A DNA stretch of 64,000 nucleotides from Siphonodentalium dalli (taxonomy: Eukaryota; Mollusca; Scaphopoda; Gadilida; Siphonodentaliidae). A model generated the notes under the pieces. The model did no database searches and was not told the origin of the DNA. It saw nothing but the letters and a program-made list of their open reading frames with translations. Each line of letters begins with the position of its first letter. The first letter of the stretch is position 1. Below are positions 28,072-41,384 of the stretch, in pieces. Both the position numbers and the translations under genes were made by a program. Location: contig CP136069.1 of NCBI GenBank assembly GCA_032622095.1, positions 52,312,760-52,376,759 of the forward strand. The letters run 5' to 3'.

Positions 28072-30660
28072 GGACAGCATTTTATGGGGTGTGTCTTTTT
28101 ATCGGATCCCGGATTTAGGTGTCTTTTTACCGGATTCGGGTATGAATTTCATGCTTGTTTTATCACACATTTAACCCATTAAAAGCCGTTTCTGATACGC
28201 GGAAACTGGTTAGGAGGTGAGATTAAACCAATATAGGGCTGTCGTGCTCATTCAACCCGATTAATCGTATTTAAAGGTACATATCGGGCCCGCATCAGCA
28301 TACTTCTTATTTTTTCATATAGACACGGCGGTTGGATTGATTTTACGTGATCATGATGACATTTAAGGGAACACACCATGTCCGGATCCGAATTAATTAT
28401 CTCGTAATTATTGATCATATTTAATAGTAGATATCATGTCCGGATCCGGTTTTTTTCTCTATTTTTTTTTTCCATATAAATTGGAACACACCATGTCCGG
28501 ATCGGAATTAATTATCTCGTAATTATTGATCATATTTAAAGGTAGATATCACGTCCGGATCCGGTTTTTTTCTCTCTCTTTTTTTCCATATAAATTATCG
28601 TCTTTTTGATATATTAAATGTCACGAGGAACAAAGTTATAAGTTGATTTTGAGACGTTATACTAGGCTGTTGGATTGATTTCACGGAATGATTATCGCAT
28701 TTAAAGGTACACACCATGTGCGTAACCGAATTCATTTCCACGTATTTACTGATAATATTTAATGCTACAGATTATGCCCGGATCCGGATTTTCCTTCTTA
28801 TATAGTAATGCTTATTTAATACAATAAATGTAAACTGACTCGCGTGAAACTAGGTTATAGATGTTGATGTTTAGATCAGATCATTCCCGGATTCGGATAC
28901 GAATAGATCTTTTCTATTTCATATAAATAGTCAAGTATTTAATACATTAAATGGCAGCTGAGCCACGCGGAACTCAGTTTATTTGGAAACGGTGAACATG
29001 GCGCTTGGATTGATTTCACGCGAGAATGAGCCCATTTACAGACAAACTTTATGCCCGGATCTGGATCCGGATTTTATGTGTCTTTTTCTAATTTCGACCC
29101 GAACCCTGATCTCAATTTTATGTTTATTATAACCCATGTTTAACACATTAAAAGACATTTCAGACCCGCGAAAACATGGCACAGGTTGCGTTTAACAGTA
29201 ATAGTATTGGGATTGAAATAAATTGACTTGCTTTTGTGAAAAAATTTTGTTCTCCAGCCCACAAAAAAACCTGGTGCAGTTTAAATGGTTTATTGTTTTA
29301 GTTCGATTATAAACGATTATATTTGTGATACTAGTAGTATTACTATTGTAAATTCGATATTTAAGCCGGTTTAAGTGAGATAGATGTACGACTTGTATTA
29401 AGCGTTTTATGTCACGACGCCCGAATCGTTATAAAAACACGGATAGCATATTCATCCCGTTGCAGGCCGCTACTGTTTATACAGTGATTATATAGTCTGG
29501 CCGCCCGAATCGTTATAAAAACACTGCTAGCATATACATCCCGTTGCAGCCAGCTACAGTTTATACAGTGATTATCTAGTTAAAAGGTACAGACCATGCC
29601 CGGATCCGGTTAAAAAAAAATCTCCATATAAATTAACGCCTATTTAATATATTAAATGTCAGCTGAGTTAAGAGGAAGTTAGAAGTTGATTTTGAGAGGT
29701 TAGACCCGGCTGTTGGATTTATTTCACGGAAGGATGATCGCATTTAAAGGTGCATGCCATGCACGGATCCGAATTAATTATCGCGTATTTATTAATCATG
29801 TTTAAAGGTACAGATTATGCCCGGATCCCGATTGTTCTCCTTTCACTTATAAATTAACTCCTATTTAATACATTAAATGTCAGCGGAGTCACGTGGAACC
29901 AGGTTTTAGAATTAGTCCGTTTAAAGACACACTTTATTTCCCTATTTGAATCAGGAATTGATGTGTCTCTTTTTGCTGATTTCGACCCTAACCGGGTTTG
30001 CATTTTATGTTTATTATATCCCACATTTAACACAATGTGAAATCAATCCAACAGCCTAGTATAACGTCTCAAAATCAACTTATAACTTTGTTCCACGTTA
30101 CATTTAATATATCAAAAAGACGATAATTTACATGGAAAAAAAAGAGAGAAAAAAACCGGATCCGGACATGATATCTACCTTTAAATATGATCAATAATTA
30201 CGAGATAATTAATTCGGATCCGGACATGATGTGTTCCAATTTATATGGACAAAAGAGAGAGAAAAAAACCGGATCGGACATGATATCTACCTTTAAATAT
30301 GATCAATAATTACGAGATAATTAATTCGGATCCGGACATGGTGTGTTCCCTTAAATGCCATCATGATCACGTAAAATCAATCCAACAGCCGTGTCTATAT
30401 GAAAAAATAAGAAGTATGCTGATCCTGGCACGATATGTACCTTTAAATACGATTAATCGGGTTGAATGAGCACGACAGCCCTATATTGGTTTAATCTCAC
30501 CTCCTAACCTCTTTCCGCGTGTCGGAAACGGCTTTTAATGGGTTAAATGTGTGATAAAACAAGCATGAAATTCATACCCGAATCCGGGTCGAAATCCGGT
30601 AAAAAAGACACCGAAATCCGGAATCCGGTAAAAAGACACTCCCCATTTTATGCGACAGTT
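28072..30660. mobile_element. 2.6-kb element with ~600-bp inverted arms, non-coding
   Basis: 28072-28690 and 30030-30660 are inverted copies of each other (shared text such as GATTAATCGTATTTAAAGGT, CGGTTGGATTGATTTTACGT). The ~1.3-kb centre and the arms both repeat a motif like TTTAAAGGTACA...CCATG followed by CCGGATCCG. No ORF. It may be a foldback-type or long-TIR non-autonomous DNA transposon; no clear target duplication read. Confidence 0.75.
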
Positions 30661-31967
30661 GCGAACCACAAAAGGCGATTATGTTCCAGCTAGAACCGAT
30701 TTGTTTGTCGAGATAGATTACAATATTGCGTGTCGTGCAATCGGTCGAACAATGATATGATCGCAATGAAATATCCGACCAGACATTTAGTGAGTGTTTG
30801 GCAGTGTGGTGCAGCTCTCTGAATTCTCAATGCGGCTCAATTCAGAAGTGCATTGAGGATTCACCGAATGCATGGGGGGGGGGGGGGGAACCCACAAAGT
30901 TACCAAAGGGATATAAGATAATATAATATAGGCTAACCGGGGGTCACTGCTTGTAAATATCTATTTGTATTATATATATATGTAAATATGTTTTCATCAT
31001 GTACTAATGTACTTATATATGTTCTGTGTTGATTTACAGCTAAGGCATAATAAACTTATCAAACGACAGTGTCATCACATGGTACACGTGTACTTAAATG
31101 GTGCCGACTACGAGTTATCTGTTGGAATCATACAATATCATAACAGTCCCAGTCAGTTGAGGATAGTTTATAAATTAATAATATACTTCAGCTCCCGAGT
31201 GGGGACTCTACGCAGAAAGCAGAACACATCGTAATGGTTTGATCAAAAGTTAATAGAAATATAATAGTCTGCAAAATAATGGCAAACGGACATGTCATCC
31301 ATTCTAGAAGCTATCACTTCATATCAGGAACACAGTATGCATTATGCAAGTATAACTTGATTGTATCTTGTTTAGGCATGACTTACCAATACGCCGATGT
31401 AACGGATCTGTTCTGATGAAGTCAAGATAGATATTGTCAAATAGTTCAATCAAATATATTTTATTCATTATTTTTAACGCCACGGAGCTGATTGGGAGGA
31501 TGTTTTTTCAGAGGATAGGCTGAATATTATCAGATTGAATACAGTGGTCCGTTCATCAGATTTATGTGTTATATCATAAACGGACTATCGCGTTTCAAAA
31601 TCCGTGATTGAAGCTGGACAGGGTGTGGTATTACAACTGAAAGATATGTTATATGATTTGCCAGTTTAAGGCATATGACTCTCCTCATTACAATAAGTTA
31701 ATAAAATATAGTATGCCTGTGTGTTGGGACACACTGATAATGTGTTAATTGTTGCATTGTCGCCTTTTGTGGAACTTCATTGCCAATTTGAGTGCCGGCA
31801 CCTCTATAGTGTATCATTTCAGTAAGTCAACTAGAATTGCACAGGAAGATTACACCGTCTTACCAGCTCCAGACCCCAACAATGAGCGTGTATTGGCTTC
31901 AGTCACATAAAACAATCCATAAACTATGAGAGAATTCGTAGCAGGCACAGATCAGTGCCACCAGATG
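30661..31967. other. Intergenic, no gene seen
   Basis: Contains a G14 run at about 30873-30888. The phrase GACTACGAGTTATCT near 31106 recurs at 32168 and, altered, at 32370, hinting at an old local duplication. Confidence 0.4.
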
Positions 31968-31968
31968 G

Positions 31969-32150
31969 TACAGTAATGCTCTAAATAATCGACTCCTTAA
32001 CCACAGCAGAATTATGGGTAATTTTTCAGGGTTTAGCCCTGAGAGCTTTCCGATCAATGGCAACAAGCCATATTTCCGACTAAATCCTGAAAAATTACAC
32101 ATAATTCTGCTGTGGTTAAGGAGTCGATTATTTAGGGCATTACTGTACAT
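31969..32150. mobile_element. mariner-like MITE (~180 bp, arms ~65 bp)
   Basis: Nearly palindromic: CAGTAATGCTCTAAATAATC at the left matches the right end in reverse (GATTATTTAGGGCATTACTG). TA lies at both outer borders, fitting the TA target of Tc1/mariner. No coding capacity. Confidence 0.75.
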
Positions 32151-33685
32151 GTGTGTTTACAAGGTGCCGACTACGAGTTATCTCGTTGCTCTCGTCCCCA
32201 CACTTTATAACGTAGTTTTTCATGATTATTTCATCTGATGTTCATGTTTGATACTTTAAATCACAAACACGTGCTGATTGGAAATTTTGGAGTCGCCAAC
32301 ATTGTACTCGTCAGCGCCTGGGGATATATTGTGTCACATGTCAGGTTTGGGTGGGCGGCGGTGGGAACCAACTACGAGTTATGTCGTACCGACATTTCGA
32401 CACGTACAATTGTACATGTATGATCCTATTACTTCAGATTCGGTGTCTACAATTCATGAGCTAACTCGTCATTCCGTGTGAACAAATCCGATTTGATACA
32501 TTTTACTGTAATTAGTGAAGCTAATGGGTGGAACCTTGAGGTGAAAAGGAAAGTAATTTTGGTTCGTCCCGCCTAATGACCCTATACTTATGAACTTTAC
32601 CCGAATTATTTACATTATTCACGCTTGTTCTTAAAATTACAGTGTTCTTGTATATTTACAAATCCGTAAGGAACATACTATACGTATTCCTACATTTTTT
32701 CTGCACGCGTTCACAAACGTTTGAAATAAACATTGAAAACAGGAATCGAGAAACTCTATCAGGCGACAGCGGTTTCCACATAATTTATGTATGCATGGAA
32801 CTATAGCATTTCCGAATATTGCGACATGGGATATATGAAAACTTGCCAACTTTGCCAGGTGACGTCAAATGGGCCGATACTTTTGCGATGTGTGTGTGTG
32901 CACTGGCAAAAATGTAACAAATGATTTAGAGTTACTCCTCTGTCACCGTAAGCTTCAGAGTATCGCCATTCTGATCACTTGGTGACTCGTGCACATTGAA
33001 GTTTCATATGCCAGGTGGGTTGCTGGATGAGAATATTTCTGCCCTCCATCGGATACTAGATTTTGATGTAAAAATTGAATGTGACGGAACCCACAACAAA
33101 ATAGTTCTGCCGCAAAATGCGTAGATGGAAGATTTATAATTGAACAGTCCATGTCGAAATACGGTGACAGCACCGGGTCCCATGTGTAACTCGAGATATC
33201 GACACGATGTCAGTTTTTCACAGCTGACATTAGGCCGCACCATCGAGTGCACATTCGACTCTTGTACGTGCACCTAAATGATCGCGCTTATGTCAAATAA
33301 TGCACATGTGATTTCTCGGAATTTATAGGGCTACCTTCAAATTGCAGCTCAAAATGTGGCGAAGATTGGTTGATCTTATGATTTTTGACTTATCCATGTA
33401 ACATGACCCAAAATATATTACACTTGCAGTATTTGAGACATTGTGTATATCGTGTATAATTATTCCCCATAACCAAACGATAAATATTCTTAGTTTACTA
33501 GTATCACCCAATAGACAACATTAAATTAATTTGGAACTTGAGACGTTCACAGTATCACCAGATTTTCTACCACCATCTTTATATGATAGACATATCTCAA
33601 TCAGAATACTTTGAGGTGCCTAATAAGAGTGATCTCACTATTATTAATTTGGGGGGATAATCCCAGCAATCACTATTATTTGACA
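32151..33685. other. Intergenic, no gene seen
   Basis: No supported gene; short ORFs on both strands lack family features. Confidence 0.4.
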
Positions 33686-33689
33686 TTTG

Positions 33690-34215
33690 GGCCTGGAATC
33701 TAAACACCCCATTGCTTCTGCGAATGGACATGCATTCACATCACGGACATACTGTTCATTACAAACAATACAACGGCTACCTCAACGGATATCTCGAGTT
33801 ACACATGAATCCCTTCCCGAAAATATTAACAGTCTGATATATCCATACACTCCCCGGCGAACACTTCGTTCTGGTGAATCGTCCCTTCTCTGCCCTCAAG
33901 GTGCAAATCTTTTGACCGTCGGCGACAGAGCTTTCTCTGTAGCCTGTCCCGACATTTGGAACTCTCTACCAAATGAAATGCGACAATCTTGCTTGCTAAC
34001 CGATTTTCGATCTGCTTTAAAAACTCACATATTCCGACGACGCTACCCCGACACAAAGAAAATTAACAAAATCTGATTATATATAATTCCACATATCTAT
34101 TGATTATTTTCCATGTGCATTTCTTGTGTATTTATATAATGTGTGAAGCGCTTAGGGCCCCTTGCGGGGGATAGGCGCTATATAAATATTATTATTATTA
34201 TTATTATTATAGTAG
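33690..34215 (+). mobile_element. LINE 3' end (CR1/L2-like) with (ATT)n tail
   Basis: The reading from 33690 to TGA 34074-34076 has YPYTPRRTLRSGES, then GDRAFSVACPDIWNSLPNEM and FRSALKTHIF, the conserved end of the reverse-transcriptase polyprotein in CR1/L2-type elements. It is followed by a short 3' UTR with GCGCTTAGGGCC and GGCGCTATATAAATATT and an ATT microsatellite tail to about 34212, typical 3' structure of that group. Everything 5' of it is missing, as after incomplete reverse transcription. Confidence 0.8.
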
Positions 34216-34658
34216 CAAGTGGTGCACGCTCCGGGAGATGAACACCAACGTTGTCGATCTTCTCATCTGAAATTGACGGGAGACGCTGCAAAATTGCATC
34301 ATGCCTCTGATTCCTGACCATCTCATGGCACAGGTCATTTATAAACATGTGGAATGTCAATGTTCTTTTGTTTTGTTGCTGGTTGGTTTATAAATATTCA
34401 TGAGAAGCTATGCATTAAATGCAGCCGACATAAAACATTTGACCACAAAGCAGCGAGGCCATTTATAATGACGACGAGCCTTGTGTAGCTTAGTCATCTG
34501 GTCATTCTTGTCAATACTGCCCATGAACTTATATAAGATTTCACAACACTTGGGTAACTAACTGGTGTTTTCCTCTATTCCACTGTATCGAACCTCTGAA
34601 CTGTCGTATCTGGTTCGTTACGGAGGGCCGTCGATAGGAAGTGTGTCGGTTTTCGGTC
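34216..34658. other. Intergenic, no gene seen
   Basis: No supported feature. Confidence 0.4.
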
Positions 34659-35250
34659 TCACCAAACGAGTACCTCAGAATCTCCGCGCACCATTCCATG
34701 TTTAGTCTTAGTCTTTGGTTTCTTTAGTTGTTTTGGGATTACTTTTCTGGTGGTCATTGTTGTACCGACAACTTTCACTCCGTTATCTAACAAATGTTGG
34801 CATAGTGCGACACTGGTATAAAATATGTCCAGGTACACACAATAGTTCTGCCCAAAGAAGGATTTCAGCAATCGGTCGATACTGTTGCCAGTGGCTCCAA
34901 GTTCAGGGTACTCCATCTTAGTCTTCCATGTACAGTGTAAACTTCTGCACTGTGAATTTAGCCAGTAACATCGCACACCAGGAACGATTTTATGCCCCAT
35001 TTCACAGGCTTATATTTTATGTATTGTCTTATAGAGAGAGGAACATTCTTTGTTGGTTTCGTTCCTTCATCGGGTGAACTATTCTCTCCTAGCACATTGA
35101 AATGCTTGAACTTTGACATCAAGTAATCGAATACTCGCCTGGGTTTGTGTAGATTTTGTCAACAGCAGTATCACTTTCATCAACACAATGCAACAGTGAC
35201 CATATGGCGAGAAAACAATCTGGAATATCCACAGATATATCTTACTCACA
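34659..35250 (-). pseudogene. piggyBac-type transposase, broken fragment
   Basis: Minus-strand pieces in different frames follow piggyBac/PGBD transposase order. About 35250-35000 reads into SSPDEG, LSIRQYIKYKPVKWGIKSFL and CDVTG. The 34659-35000 frame has DIFYTSVALCQHLLDNGVK (D of the catalytic DDD with FYTS) and TTRKVIPKQLKK. At least one frameshift and a stop after CDVTG separate the pieces, and the N- and C-termini are missing. Dead, but it shows that piggyBac elements, which target TTAA, have been in this genome, matching the TTAA-flanked MITEs here. Confidence 0.75.
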
Positions 35251-36429
35251 GATATCCCTGCGAAGAACGCCAAATGCCATACCTGTAGTCGTTTCCTTAT
35301 TATTTTGCTGCTGATAATACATGTAGCACTATGTTACTGTCATTATGTTCATTATCTATCATTACCCTGTTATTCTTACTACTTCTTTTCCTTTGCCTTC
35401 ACTTCATGATATGTGACAGGCTTTCCTACTATATGGTGAGATGGGTAACTGCAGGCTGACAATGCTTTATCCAAGACCCTCTTTTTCCGTATTCTTTCCT
35501 GCATAATGTATTCTTCATGCTTTGTGAAATATATACTAATATGTAAAATGTTTGGTAAAGAGTAACTATTGTTTAAACCAACAAGGGGGTGGCTAAATTC
35601 ATCAGCTAAAATTAATCAGACATCTTTAAAAGTAGCCGAATTCCGCATCGTGTATTACAAATTATTTTATTATATGAACATTACATCAACCCCGAATGGT
35701 CCTTTATATGTATACTAGCTAAAATTCATTCACTTCGAGAGCCTTTATTCAGCATCCATTCTATTTCTATTTTCTATCTATGTTTATATATTATACTAAT
35801 CAACCACCAAGATTGTAAGATTTGGTGACATGGATAAGGCTGTCTATTATATGGATCACGCTGATTGTAAGGATGCATAGCGTTGGAATATATTTACGTA
35901 TATTTTAAATTTATGGAAATTTACATGATCAGTATATGACGTAAATCTAATTTAATTGAAAATAAGTGACGTTTAAATTAAATTATATTTCAAATTTGGT
36001 GCAGTGTTGAGTTCAAGTTTTATAGAAGAGTATAGCGCTGAGGCCATTGGGCTACGGTTTACACTGAATGCTCCACAACGGTCACATCGACATTCCCTTC
36101 AACAAAACACTCAAAACTGCATTCATTCTCATACTCAGAAATCGGAAAACTGCAGTTGGATATTATACCAAGTCACATGGCATGTTAGCCTAATATTCTA
36201 CATGTGAATTATCTATGATGAGTCTATGGCCGCGTACTCAAAAACACGCATATTTATTCTATTCTACCATATTTAGACATCTAGGTCAACAAGATGTAAC
36301 GTCGGTTGGTGTGATTGTGTAATTTATTGGAATATGAAACACATGACCCAAACTTTTATCTTTTGACCAATCACTGAATAGGATTTATTGTAAAACACAG
36401 TTTATGTATACGTGTAAATATATCTCAAA
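35251..36429. other. Intergenic upstream of the lectin gene
   Basis: AT-rich; no ORF of note. The lectin promoter should lie toward its right end, but no clear TATA/initiator pair is read with confidence. Confidence 0.4.
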
Positions 36430-36685
36430 ATGAGGGTTAACATTTGCTCTCTAATTCAGTTGTGTGTTTCAGTGTGCCCATTGGCGCTTGGATATTCGGT
36501 GTTCACCTTGGGTGGAAAAGATCATTGCTTGAAATACTACTGCGTTAAAAAGGCGAAGGTCGCAGCTGATGATGTTTGCACAGGAGATGGTGGCCACCTG
36601 ATGGTGTTGGAGTCGGCCGGTGTATTCGCTGACCTGTACTCACTGGTGACTGGAAATTTAGAATACAACGATGGTGAGATCAGAT
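36430..36685 (+). CDS. C-type lectin, exon 1 (signal peptide and first half of CTLD)
   Basis: ATG 36430. Residues 1-21 (MRVNICSLIQLCVSVCPLALG) form a signal peptide. The CTLD begins with DHCLKYYCVKKAKVAADDVC and GGHLMVLES, matching the first conserved Cys, the helix-1 region and the GG-L motif of the family; further hydrophobic positions follow (VFADLYSLVTG). Two donors fit: GAT/GTGAGT at 36686 (stronger) and GATG/GTGAGA at 36674; both leave phase 1 and keep the frame with exon 2. The product should be a small secreted carbohydrate- or pathogen-binding lectin, as is common in molluscan innate immunity. Total protein about 155 aa. Confidence 0.82.
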
Positions 36686-37168
36686 GTGAGTAGAAATTTA
36701 CCAATACTGACTCGTGTACATAACGGGATTATTTAAAAAAAAATCGAGCTTGGCCCGGCGTTTCTCTCTTTATCTTTTTCTGGTTATTAATAAACTCCTC
36801 AGAATAAGCTCCTGTTCTTGCTTCAGTGAATCAATACCAATTTTATTCAAAACGTTCTTAATTACAATTTCGAGAATTTTATTTCGTCAAAATCTGCCAT
36901 TGTTTTAGCGTAGCCTCGCTTTCATCTAGCATTTCCGCCTTCGGTAATCTTATTTTTAGAACTATTGGGCGGTGCTTGTATGAATAATTACTATTGAGGG
37001 CAGAATATGAATGGTAATAGATTTGCAGGCAGTTATTGACTGGTCGAGCAACGCATTGCCTGGTGCGTATTGGTTGGATTTCTCCCGTTTGAAATAAATT
37101 CTTCCATGAATGTCCCAAGACCGTAAGTTGAAAGTAATGAAAATTAGGTCAAGTTTTAATAAGACTGA

Positions 37169-37545
37169 CCATTAAAGTGATGTGAAACACTCCGGTAGGG
37201 TGATCAAATAGAAGTGGATGATAATCTTGCTCAAAGTAGTTATTTTTACAAATATTAAATCCAAACTGACAACACACACTGTCATTATAGATCAATTAAC
37301 TTCGGTGACTCTTGATGGCGAAATCGTTTTCGTTACTTTATCGCCGATAGCTGCGTCCCGAATCGAGACGAAAATATTTACAATTGAGCGTAAAGTTCAG
37401 ACGATGTTTCTATGGAGTGGTACGGTCGATTTGCTTGAGATTGTCGTCGATGTAGTAGAATGCTACATTCCTACAGCTGACATAGTGCATGATTACTAAA
37501 TTAACAATTCCACGCACGCGAACAAGTCCACAATATGTCTTTAAA
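37169..37545. repeat. ~375-bp dispersed repeat, copy 1
   Basis: Starts ATTAAAGTGATGTGAAACAC and ends near AATATGTCTTTAA. Copies at 37706-38077 and 45561-45942 share the whole length with many small differences. Non-coding; class unknown. Confidence 0.8.
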
Positions 37546-37705
37546 CCAAGGTATACTTTTATAGCTGAGAGTATTGAGTATATAAAGGGTTAATTATAAA
37601 TGCTGACCACTAGTGAAATATCAAATGACCTAATGTTCCGAACTCATTTTGACATCTGAGCTGTTATTAATTAATATAAATATTAACTAACTCAACATCA
37701 CTCAA

Positions 37706-38077
37706 TTAAAGTGATGTGAAACACTCTGGTAGGGTGATCAAATATAGAAATGGAAAATAATCTTGTTCGAAGTAGTTATTTTTACAAAAGTATATCTAAA
37801 TTGACAACACACACCTTCATTCTAATTATTAATTAAATGCAGTGACTCTCGGTGGCGAAATCGTTTTCATTAGTTTATTGCCGATAGATGCGTCCCGAAT
37901 TGAGTAGTAAATATTTACATTTGAGCGTAGTTCAGACGATGTTTTCTATGGAGTGGTATGGTCGATTTGCTTCAGATTTTCGGCGGTGTTAGTAGAATGT
38001 TGCAATCCTCCAATTGACATAGTGCCTGATTACTAACTTATCAGTTTCACGCACCCGAACAAGTCCATAATATGTCT
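37706..38077. repeat. ~375-bp dispersed repeat, copy 2
   Basis: Same family as 37169-37545, in the same orientation about 160 bp downstream, so the pair may be a local duplication. Confidence 0.8.
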
Positions 38078-38177
38078 TTAATGTTGACCTGAGGTTCCAT
38101 CTATGTTAATAATGAGATATAATATTAATTTAGACAAATGTCATTCTTGTTAGATATGTTACAGTTAAACTAGCTAG

Positions 38178-38640
38178 ATCATGCCACGAATCTCTACTCT
38201 GGCTAACGCCAGTAGAGATAATATTCGACCAGTACAAATTTTTTTTGACATGGAACCTTATAAAGTCGAAAAAATAACGCGGGTAATATATTTATTACTT
38301 ATTATCTGTTCCTTAATAATGTTCGTCACTGTAGGTGAATGTCTCAACCCCAAATTGCATGTTTTTCTGTGACTTTTGTGAGCCGATATCGCAAAAAAGT
38401 TGAATTAATTACCCAGGAAAAATGCCATAATTGTAAGCTACGCAAAGCAAAATCGCTCACAAATTCACTTAAATCATGAAAGTTAATTATTAAGGAACAG
38501 ATAATAAGTAATATATTCCCCGCGTTATTTTTTCGAATTTAGAAGGTTCCCTGTCAAAACTTCAAAAAGTTCCAAGGTTTTATGATCTCTACGGACGTTA
38601 ACCAGAGTAGAGATTCATGGCATGATATACAGTTAAACGT
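38178..38640. mobile_element. Foldback-type element (~460 bp, arms ~140 bp)
   Basis: ATCATGCCACGAATCTCTAC at the left is matched in reverse at the right (GTAGAGATTCATGGCATGAT); the inner text ACAGATAATAAGTAATATAT also recurs inverted. No ORF. Confidence 0.75.
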
Positions 38641-39324
38641 ATAATCAGTTATTATGTTACAGCTATTATATATTCCGTCAGCTATTATATATTCCGTCAG
38701 CTATTATATAGTATCTCTGTCAACTGAACGACGCCTGTCGTGAGAACAAACACTGACTTCCTGACACATGAGTTGGCTACCACCTCGTCCGTATAATTAA
38801 CACAGTGGCTTCAACTTCAGCTTAGATGGGGACATAAACAGAATGTGTAACACACATAGTTCACATTTCAAAATGGATAATCTAGAAATAAAAACAAATT
38901 TTCAACAGAATCTGTATCAGAGTTACGAAAACAACAACCAATATGAATATGGAAAAATATTGTTTAGTTCGTCGAAGCAAGTATACTTCCACAACAAAAA
39001 CATAGAAGACTCCATATAACACATCCTGAAGAATTATGAAGTGTTTGGGTGTGTATGATAATGTAAAATATCTCATACAACGAAGGTAGTGTACTTCGTC
39101 TCTATAGAAAACACATACCGTACAACCTGAAAAAGTCTGCCCCCATTACAACTGCATGTTTGCATACTTGAGATTTGTCTCTTTAATCATCGTACCTCTA
39201 CCACCACGGTATCATTATGGTAGAATTGGGAATACTGATAACTTTCTCGTGTGTTCTTGTATTAGCACAAAGGTATTGTGTAACACTATTAGTCTGGTCC
39301 ATAAACTCAAATTGTAATGTCAAC

Positions 39325-39670
39325 CTTGACCAAATTTGGACTAAGTTCGTGTTTATACAATTTTTAAGAGGAAAACATATAATCCGTTGTTTTTTTTGTT
39401 ATTCGAGATGGCGTTCAAGATGGCTGTCATTTTCCGTTAGGTCGGTTTGATACAATTATAGTGAGACTACTGTCATATGTATACACATGTATACATTTTT
39501 GTGAAGCTAAGACTTAACGGAAAATGTTCAGCCATCTTGGACGCCATTTTGAATTACATAAAATGCTCAAAGCGTATTTTAGAGGACTTATGATATGTTA
39601 TATAGGTTATATTCCTCTTCGGAAGGGTATACACTCCAACTTAGTCCATTTTTTTTAGGTCAAACCTTTA
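39325..39670. mobile_element. Palindromic element
   Basis: GGCGTTCAAGATGGCTGTCA / CAGCCATCTTGGACGCC and outer GACTAAGTT / AACTTAGTCC pairs form nested inverted repeats around about 39490. No ORF. Confidence 0.6.
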
Positions 39671-39779
39671 ATCAATTAGCCAAAATCAGGTAGGTTCTTT
39701 GACGACACGGTGAGATGTATTACAAAGTATATTTTAATGACTCTAACTACCAATACACAATAGTTAAAACCCTTTACCC

Positions 39780-40161
39780 AACAAACCGGCCAAAACCGGC
39801 CAAATAAAGCTTCAACAGCCTAAAATATCTTCGGTCTGTCTCACTAACACCATACAAATATGGATATCATTGGAACCGGCTCCTTGACCACATTGTGATA
39901 GTTACAGTTATGCCCTGTGTCAATGCATTCTCTTGTATATGCGAGTCGACCATAGGTCGCCTCGCATATATAAGAGAATGCATTGGCCTAAAAAAAATCT
40001 TTTTTTAACACTTTTTACCATTTTTTCTTACATTCTTTAACAATTTTATAATTTTTAATGTGTTAAGCCAATGCATTCTCTTATATATGCGAGGCGACCT
40101 ATGGTCGACTCGCATATATAAGAGAATGCATTGGCACAGGGCCCTTCTGTTGGGTAAAGGG
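39780..40161. mobile_element. TTAA piggyBac-like MITE family 1, copy 2 (382 bp)
   Basis: Same terminal repeats and twin hairpins as 12652-13043. TTAA follows on the right (40162-40165); on the left TTAA is two bases away (TTAAAA), so one side has been altered. Confidence 0.85.
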
Positions 40162-41172
40162 TTAAACTGAGACAACAGACACAATTCACGGGGAATTTAC
40201 TTATTCGACCTTATGGAGAAAACTGAGTTCCGATTAGAAGTGATCCAATGTCTGATAACACTAGTATACATGTATATATAGCAGACCACACCCGAGACTT
40301 AACAACGTGTGTGTCTCATATGACCGCGTGTGTCCAACTGGTTTGACTACTACGTACTGTATGAGTAATGGCACGCGAAAGATCTATTCAAGACACATCT
40401 CCCACGGGTCATGTTCCCACGATAATGTCTTAACACATTTCTGAAGCAAAGGGCGTTGCCTATTAACCATACTGACGTCAGCTAATAGCTCGATGAATAA
40501 TGTTTGTAGGCGGAGTTTTCATTAAGGAAGAAGCCAATGAAAAGTTGCTATTTGATTATTGATTTCGGTGGACAATCAGTGGAACGTAGTCTCTTCTAGT
40601 CATAGCTTTGTTCGATTAGCACACACCATTTTTTTTATTAAGTTAATTAAAGTGTGTGATATTGCTCCATTTGGTTATAGTGAGTTTAACGGTTTTTGTT
40701 GGTTTCAAAATAGGAAATAATATTTGAGTTATTGATCTCTTAACATAGACATATATGTCATTGTTATACAAAATAGCTCAAAGTTAATATTATATTACAT
40801 TTGTGTGTTTCTATATAAATATGGAACGTGTACATGTAGATTAAGAATTTTTTTCTGCGGATAAAATGTTTCCATCGGGGTTTTCCCTAAAAGTGTTTTT
40901 CTGGTGGTTGTTCCTTGAGCGCTGCACAGCATTTGGTAGCATAGTTAGAGTAGAATGAATTCATTTTTATTCAAATGTCTTCTTATTGTTTCCTCTGAAC
41001 AATAAATGCTGACGATGGCCTGGCTCTATTTCTTTAGTAGTTTGTTATGTTTATGGTAGAATTGGGAATATATTTGGTAGCAATCAATCAAACATTCATT
41101 GGAGATATTGTTCAGTAACCGGGTGACCGGTCATATGTATAACGGCTTTTCTTATCTGTTCTTTATTTGCAG

Positions 41173-41384
41173 ATAAAAAATGGATGGATGGATTTGATCG
41201 CTTTAACAACAACACCATGTATACATGGTACGGTAGCCGGTTGCATATAGAGAGGTGGAGTACAGGTGACCCCGATGGTGGATCTCAAGACTGCATTAGA
41301 TTAGACATATACCACACATATGACAGCTATTGGATGTCTGATGATTTTTGCTACTCAGCTTACAGCTTCTTTTGTCAAATCTAA
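41173..41384 (+). CDS. C-type lectin, exon 2 (second half of CTLD)
   Basis: Follows a good acceptor (CTTTATTTGCAG). Reading KKWMDGFDRFNNN then TWYGSRLHIERWSTGDPDGG, SQDCIRL, YWMSDDFCYSAYSFFCQI and TAA: the W-x-G...W...G-[DE]-P, C-x-R, W-x-x-x-x-C and final F-x-C positions of a CTLD. The usual Ca-binding EPN/QPD triplet is GDPDGG here and the WND motif is WMSDD, so sugar specificity is unclear. Exon 1 lies 4.49 kb upstream; no other CTLD exon was seen between them. Phase 1 joins correctly. Confidence 0.82.

Larger units (their letters stand above)
36686..41172 (+). other. Lectin intron 1, 4.49 kb, full of MITEs
   Basis: Holds two copies of a ~375-bp repeat (37169-37545, 37706-38077), two palindromic elements (38178-38640, 39325-39670) and a full TTAA MITE (39780-40161). 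The intron probably grew by these insertions. No second gene seen inside. Confidence 0.7.
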
